Source of the DNA: Ligula intestinalis
Lineage: Eukaryota > Platyhelminthes > Cestoda > Diphyllobothriidea > Diphyllobothriidae
NCBI GenBank assembly: GCA_036362985.1
Contig: JAYGXS010000004.1
Coordinates: forward strand, 62,291,632 to 62,355,631
DNA length: 64,000 nucleotides
Reading direction: 5' to 3'
The notes below the pieces were generated by a model, which searched no databases, had not been told where the DNA came from, and was given only the letters and a program-made list of their open reading frames with translations. A program made the position numbers and the translations under genes. Shown here in pieces: positions 59,791-64,000 of this stretch; within the stretch, counting starts at the first letter, position 1; each line of letters starts with the position of its first letter.

Positions 59791-60274
59791 TACTCCCTGC
59801 ATCCATTACTACAAAAACTATGCTTATAGGGTTTTATGGGTGGGAAATTAAGACACTTTAATGAATGCCAAATACATTTTTATTTTACTGTATTGATAGG
59901 TGTTGTTGATTCATATCTGTAGATTTTCCTCATATGTATTATCGTTTGACTTATTGCGGACAACTCGATTATCAACTTGCAGGTTTGTTAAATTTCCCCA
60001 AAAATTGAAATGTTGGTTAAGAGGTCGTCTACTTTAACTTACCTTAGGTCCAACTTACCGTTCTGGAGTTAGATTAGTGTAGTTGACGGTGCAAAGCGCC
60101 GAGCATACCTTCAATTGACATGTGGAACAACTTACTCCAAGCGGCTGCCGTAAGCAACTTCGACTACCTTTTTCACTTTTCACTGTCATCTAAAAATTTT
60201 CTTCTCTGTCTATTCTATTTCCCTCTCCTCTGGAATTATATAACCACCATTTTTGCAGGGCAAAATGCTGGAAC

Positions 60275-60430
60275 TTGGGGTTTTTTAGTGGGCCTACATA
60301 AGCTACCTTTGCCGATATGCATCACAAGTTTTGGCTCTAGTGAGCACGGAGATACTGACACCCTGGCTGCAAGTTTGTCGGGTGGGGTCGTTAAGTTGCT
60401 GGTTTGTTGGAAGAATTCACCCAACTGGGC
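60275..60430 (+). repeat. Second copy of the GLHKL repeat
   Basis: Shares gtgggcctacataagctac with the reverse strand of 59740-59790. Similarity beyond about 40 bases is weak. Confidence 0.4.
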
Positions 60431-60744
60431 AAGTACATAGGCCAGCTAGCGTTTCTCCAGGAACGTGAGCACCGTGTTTAGACCTAAATGTCATGGTCGA
60501 CACATTGCAGCCCTCATCTATTTAATCGCACACGCCTAACGACTATGCGTAACGGCGTAGTCTATTTGTGATTCGGGTGAGTGCTGTCGGCCGAATGATT
60601 TGTTAACGTTTCGACAATCAGGGACATTTCGAGAAGGATTTGATTTCGGATCTAGCTTTCATTTTCTATTTTTTTCGAGAAGCTTATTTAACAATCAGTT
60701 GATCTTGGTGGTGCGCCTCTTAACGGGCCGCATTTTAGGGGGGC

Positions 60745-61020
60745 ACTGAGTACACGACGGGGGCCAGGTTAGGACATTGCAGGCTTTACTGGGGTTGCGC
60801 TCGCATAATAACTACCGAACATTGGAGAGATAGGGGGTACATGGGGGCACACATAGGTACAGGCTCCCGTCGCATCCGCCTTCTGTCTTCTTGATGCTCT
60901 CTTGACACCGTGCACAGCTGTGTGGAGGGGGGGGGGTGCGGTAGATGCTCTGCAAGTCTGCTATCACTTAAGATTAATTCACGTGCAAGTCACGGTTCCT
61001 GCGCCACCACCTTACTGTGG
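60745..61020 (+). repeat. Dispersed repeat shared with 45360-45620
   Basis: gacgggggccaggttaggac, gggttgcgctcgcataataa, gcacacataggtacaggctc and cgccaccaccttactgtgg follow in the same order as in the first copy. Confidence 0.65.
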
Positions 61021-61511
61021 ATCACACGATGGATCTCGTTGAAATCGGTATTCGGATCTGGTTGGTGAGTTTGCGTTATTTTGGCCACCTAACTAGGTTT
61101 TTCCCTGTGACAAAGGCACCTTATGTTTTAATGTATAGTTTTCCACACTCATCTATAGCTTGGTTTTCGGTAATTTATTCTCAGTTTTGGACTGCTATCT
61201 CTGTAGTGTGATCATGTCTCTAAACTATAAATCAGATTGTCCCCACGAAGACATTGAAAGGGACATTCCAATTGTGTGCACAGGGGGGATGCCCCAAGTG
61301 GGCCGGGGGTCATAAGCCCTTTAGTTGAAATCTTATAATCTAATGGAAATTCCCTCGGAGGCGAGGTGGAGGGGGATGGCTATTTACCAGATAGGTTTGT
61401 CCTGCATCAATCCTTGTAAAACTCGCCACACTGAAGTGCAGATGTTGGAGATGCTTATTGGCTCAGTGCAAGTTGTGATCCCTTCTTCTGTTATGTTTGT
61501 TTCTTGTATAG

Positions 61512-61649
61512 GCTGGTAGCTTTCTGGTCCGCGACAGTGTCACCCACCCAGGCTGTTGGGCCCTTTCCGTTCGGGTCCCTGAGCACGTGAATTGTATGGG
61601 CATAACGCACTACCTCATCCAGCATTCAAAGCATGGAGTCAAGCTCAAG
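61512..61649 (+). CDS. Exon E7 of PTB-SH2 adaptor gene: core of the SH2 domain
   Basis: 46 codons, phase 0 on both sides, with acceptor gtttcttgtatag and donor CTCAAG|gtgagt. The translation starts AGSFLVRDS, the FLVR motif. Its Arg codon at 61530-61532 is the beta-B Arg that contacts phosphotyrosine. It continues CWALSVRVPE (beta C) and ITHYLIQHSKHGVKLK (beta D, with the conserved His). The (R/T)H-(F/Y)-LI..-x-GVKLK pattern is closest to tensin-type SH2 domains among those I know, while Shc SH2 domains read differently at beta C. An in-frame TAG lies directly before 61512, which supports the splice site. The rest of the SH2 (beta E to alpha B) should be in the next exon; I did not find it before the window end. 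Confidence 0.88.
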
Positions 61650-61907
61650 GTGAGTCTACCTTCTCTACGTTGCTTCGGTGTTTTACTCCACTTATATCAG
61701 TACCCAGTCGGTCCAATTCCCTGCTCCCATCCCTCTTCCCGGGGCTACGAAACGCAAAATTGCAGAAAGAGGCACTGTTGGTACTCATGGTAAACGAAAA
61801 CTGAAGGGACTGCCGCGGTTATTTGTAGGCCTCTCTACCCCCACCCACCCCCGTTTGTGTGAAATCTTAGTGCTGGTGTTTCGGGAGGCCAGGTCATTGA
61901 GAAGAAG

Positions 61908-61982
61908 AAAACTTGATCGCTGGGACAATATGTTTATGCGCCTGACGTTTCGACATCCGTTGTGGATACATCGTCAGACCCG
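61908..61982 (-). repeat. PLE-type terminal motif, copy 3
   Basis: The reverse complement reads gtctgacgatgtatccacaa then cggatgtcgaaacgtcaggc, followed by attgtcccagcgatc. CTGACGA and GAAAC flank a 5-6 bp hairpin (tatcc/ggat), and the outer ctgacg can pair with cgtcag. Nearly the same as 12941-13020. Confidence 0.55.
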
Positions 61983-62146
61983 TTTCAGGCCAGGTCATGT
62001 AAGTGGTATGCGCAGACAAGGCCATTGCTTATGATAATTATCGTGCCCGTTCTTTCACAGGCAGTTCTATAACAGCCAAGGGGCAGTGCCGATGACGACG
62101 GACAATTAGTTATAAATAGTCACGACAGTTCAAAAGATACAGGTGC

Positions 62147-62645
62147 AATCACTGGAACAAGAATTTCCTTTTCCTGACGTTTCGGAATCTGTCGAGAATC
62201 CCTACTCATATTTAACCGTAAAATAATGTGAGACGTGCGCAGATTGCGTGGTATTTAGAGTTCGTAGCGGTCTTGCGCATGCATACTTAAAAAATCGGTT
62301 CTTATAACCAGCACTCAGGATCATAATTTGTGCGGTAATGGCTTCGCATTTCGCCTTCGACTCATTAATTGCCGCGATTTCGTTGCCCATGTCGGATGCG
62401 CACTTGATAATTTAGCGACACGTATGCTTGTTGGGCCCGGTCTTTCCCACGTGATTGATTCTACTGCGCAGGCAATGTCTCAGTACACAGTAAGAAAACG
62501 CCAAATTGTTGCGCTTGTTGATGGCCTAGGGGCCTGAGTTCCATAATTTGAGCAGCTCGCGTTTCACGCGGCTGTCCTCTCTGGTAAGGAGTTCGGCCTC
62601 GTTGAACTGAAACTATGGTTTGCTCCCTGTTCATGAGACCGAAAG
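62147..62645 (-). mobile_element. Penelope-like element 3' part with terminal module
   Basis: On the - strand, about 62610-62525 encodes FNEAELLTREDSRVKRELLK, then LWNSGP, a PLE endonuclease C-terminus. The terminal module follows (62380-62147), including atgagtagggattctcgaca and gattccgaaacgtcagg. This order (coding end, then module) fits a PLE 3' end. The ORF tail is not intact over its full length. Confidence 0.68.
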
Positions 62646-62689
62646 ACCCATTACCGCGGCAGGAAACGGCCGGAGTCGTTTACCGGGCA

Positions 62690-62815
62690 TTGTGCAGTTG
62701 TGTACAAAACAACTGCCTTGGAGAAACGGGAAGATTACTATGGACGCGAATGGCCGAGCACGCAGCGGTAGTGAGTAAAAAATGCTAGCTCTCAGATTGT
62801 CATGACAGTGTGTGT
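62690..62815 (+). mobile_element. Penelope-like element fragment (GIY-YIG start)
   Basis: About 120 bases align with 40024-40140: gtgcagttgtgtacaaa, gaaacgggaagattac and ggacgcgaatggccgagcac. The frame is broken. It is head-to-head with the reversed PLE piece at 62147-62645. Confidence 0.6.
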
Positions 62816-63239
62816 ATTGTCTTTGTCGGCACTATCTTCGCATCTGTCTGCTAACAGATAGAAACTTGATGCTGCAGGACTATCCATCATGCTCAGGGCT
62901 ATTTCTCCATCTGTATATCAGTAGTCCTAATAGAGCTTGTTGATAGAAGTGGCCTGCTGTGTAGTCTACGCTTTCCTACCAGCCCCGTGGACGAAGATGT
63001 CGTTTACTCGCGATCTGCTCGTCAGCTACAACTTTTGTTGCACCTTCAGTTTGCTTTGTTCACCACCTTTTGGCCTAGTATGTGGTCAACTGTTTATGAT
63101 GCCACCCCTACCCCCACGCATATATCGTTTTTGCTCCAGGGTGTTTAGCAGATGGGAACTCACCCATACCTATGTGTGTGTGAATTCATACTTCCCATTA
63201 GCCGCCAGACAGACTGACATAGCGAGTCAACGATGGACT

Positions 63240-63400
63240 AATGAATGCTGGGTGGTGCAATGGATAACGCATCTGACTACTGATCAGAAGATTCCAGGTT
63301 CGAATCCTGACGTGCTCGCGAAGTTTTTTGGGAGTTCAAAGGCGTTTGCCTATATTTCCTTTGATAGCGTTGACTTGACTTGTCTTGACCTTCCTATTAG
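63240..63400 (+). mobile_element. tRNA-Arg-derived SINE or pseudo-tRNA
   Basis: 63249-63320 has A box tggtgcaatggataacgc, an anticodon arm tctga-ctactga-tcaga, and a T arm ccaggttcgaatcctg. It matches animal tRNA-Arg(ACG) closely, but the anticodon reads ACT and the acceptor arms do not pair. The segment after it (63330-63395) is shared with 47575-47640, so it is better seen as a SINE head than a working tRNA gene. Confidence 0.65.
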
Positions 63401-63724
63401 ACCTACCATATGGGTCGTATGCGAGATTTGTCTCCCTGTACAGAGGACATAAGTGTGTTCACTGAAACAGAAATTAGTCTGAGCTTTCGGCTCCACACAA
63501 GAGGCCATTGTCAGAGAAGGTGAGAGAGCAGCAAGCGTTGGCATGTTTTGTAGTCCTGCTACGAGTAATTAGGGGGTGGGGGTGGAGGTAGCATTCCTGG
63601 TTGGTTGTTGTTTTTGTACTAGCTTACTCCCTTAACCTAGTTTGCCAGCAATACATGTTATAACATTTTTCAGAAAGATGAAAGGATAGAGATGAAGGAA
63701 TAAAGAATAAAGAGAAAGGTACAA

Positions 63725-64000
63725 AATGTTCAATAAAGATGAAGGAATTCGGCGACTTTGTCTGGGCGAAGCCATAGGTCCTCAGGCGTGAGGTCCGTAG
63801 GGTTGGCTGGGCAGTCGAAGAGGTGGCATGTTGTGTGGAAAGGCAGGAGGCAGTCAGGACAATTGTCTGTGACGTTGTCAAAGCATGAGGTGAGGTGGCT
63901 TTTGAATGAATTCAGCAGCGTGGAGAAGCCGGAACGCAGCTGGGATAGCCTGGTTCTAGCGTTTCTGGACAGGTTGGCCCTATGTTCTCTGGCCATGACG
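63725..64000 (-). mobile_element. LINE C-terminal region, cut by window end
   Basis: The - strand frame reads LSRNARTRLSQLRSGFSTLL, NSFKSHLTSC, NCPDCLLPFHTTCHLFDCPA and PTDLTPEDLWLRPDKVAEFL: the Cys-x-x-Cys...His...Cys cluster and the terminal DLW motif of the LINE family also at 48160-48430 and 51020-51640. This stretch is open without stops to the window edge, so the copy may be better preserved. Confidence 0.75.

Larger units (their letters stand above)
57029..61511 (+). other. Intron between E6 and E7, about 4.5 kb
   Basis: It starts gtaaaa and ends tttcttgtatag. An RTE relic and two dispersed repeats are inside. 57590-59360 and 61030-61511 show nothing I recognise. E6 and E7 join inside one SH2 domain, so no exon is missing here. 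Confidence 0.75.
61650..64000 (+). other. Intron downstream of E7, to window end
   Basis: It starts gtgagt. It holds PLE pieces, a tRNA-Arg-like SINE and a LINE C-terminus on the - strand. No AG-preceded phase-0 frame with the expected G..EP.F.SL pattern of the remaining SH2 was found. Confidence 0.55.

Noticed and set aside
60120..60440. A 106-codon frame as a possible new gene
   Set aside because: Part of it is shared in reverse with 59740-59790, so it is more likely repeat sequence. It has no domain or splice context.
61325..61519. Possible extra exon just before E7
   Set aside because: The frame runs into E7 in a different phase, with no SH2-like sequence. E6 already supplies the SH2 helix A, so no exon is needed here.
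1..64000. CRISPR arrays, bacterial operons, rRNA genes or viral genes
   Set aside because: No regularly spaced direct repeats, ribosome-binding-site-led gene strings, rRNA-like stretches or viral structural genes were seen. The content is eukaryotic intron and transposon sequence.

Overview
The window looks like a flatworm (platyhelminth) chromosome segment, probably a cestode. This rests on its style: very long GT-AG introns, and dense, decayed non-LTR retrotransposons (CR1-like, RTE-like, RNase H-bearing) and Penelope-like elements (PLEs) of the type common in flatworms. No bacterial operon, viral block or CRISPR array is present. The species was not checked by any search.

I can support one host gene. 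It runs left to right on the + strand and spans at least 54 kb (7583-61649) in six exons: E2 7583-7729, E3 20167-20750, E4 39074-39835, E5 47699-48085, E6 56173-57028 and E7 61512-61649. Each exon has GT/AG borders, and the phases match at every junction (0/0, 2/2, 2/2, 2/2, 0/0). The exons join into 958 open codons: the second half of a PTB/PID domain (E2 plus the start of E3), a long disordered Ser/Pro/Ala/Gly-rich linker (E3-E6), and the first half of a tensin-like SH2 domain (end of E6 plus E7). PTB-linker-SH2 is the layout of phosphotyrosine adaptors such as Shc and SH2D5. The first PTB exon(s) and the rest of the SH2 domain lie outside the window or were not found.

Layout: 1-3262 is a CR1-like LINE with one uninterrupted frame (endonuclease end plus reverse transcriptase) cut by the window edge. 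3290-7160 holds two decayed relatives. The introns then carry RTE relics (9.3-10.1, 11.0-11.3, 13.3-13.8, 49.5-49.9, 57.1-57.5 kb) and one near full-length broken RTE (23.15-26.57 kb). They also carry pieces of a second LINE family on the - strand (27.2-27.9, 48.2-48.4, 51.0-51.6, 55.6, 63.7-64.0 kb), an RNase H-bearing LINE relic (41.5-42.9 kb) and PLE fragments (21.0, 30.1, 40.0, 50.7, 52.5, 54.8, 62.5-62.8 kb), some next to a conserved terminal hairpin that may be a hammerhead-ribozyme relic. Further content is tRNA-derived SINEs, several dispersed repeats, a 180-bp fold-back element, an inverted-repeat unit enclosing degenerate CCCTAA telomere-like repeats (52.0-52.2 kb), and a TAG microsatellite broken by a 10-N gap.

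The mobile elements explain most of the window. The adaptor-gene exons are GC-richer and stand out from the repeat-filled introns.
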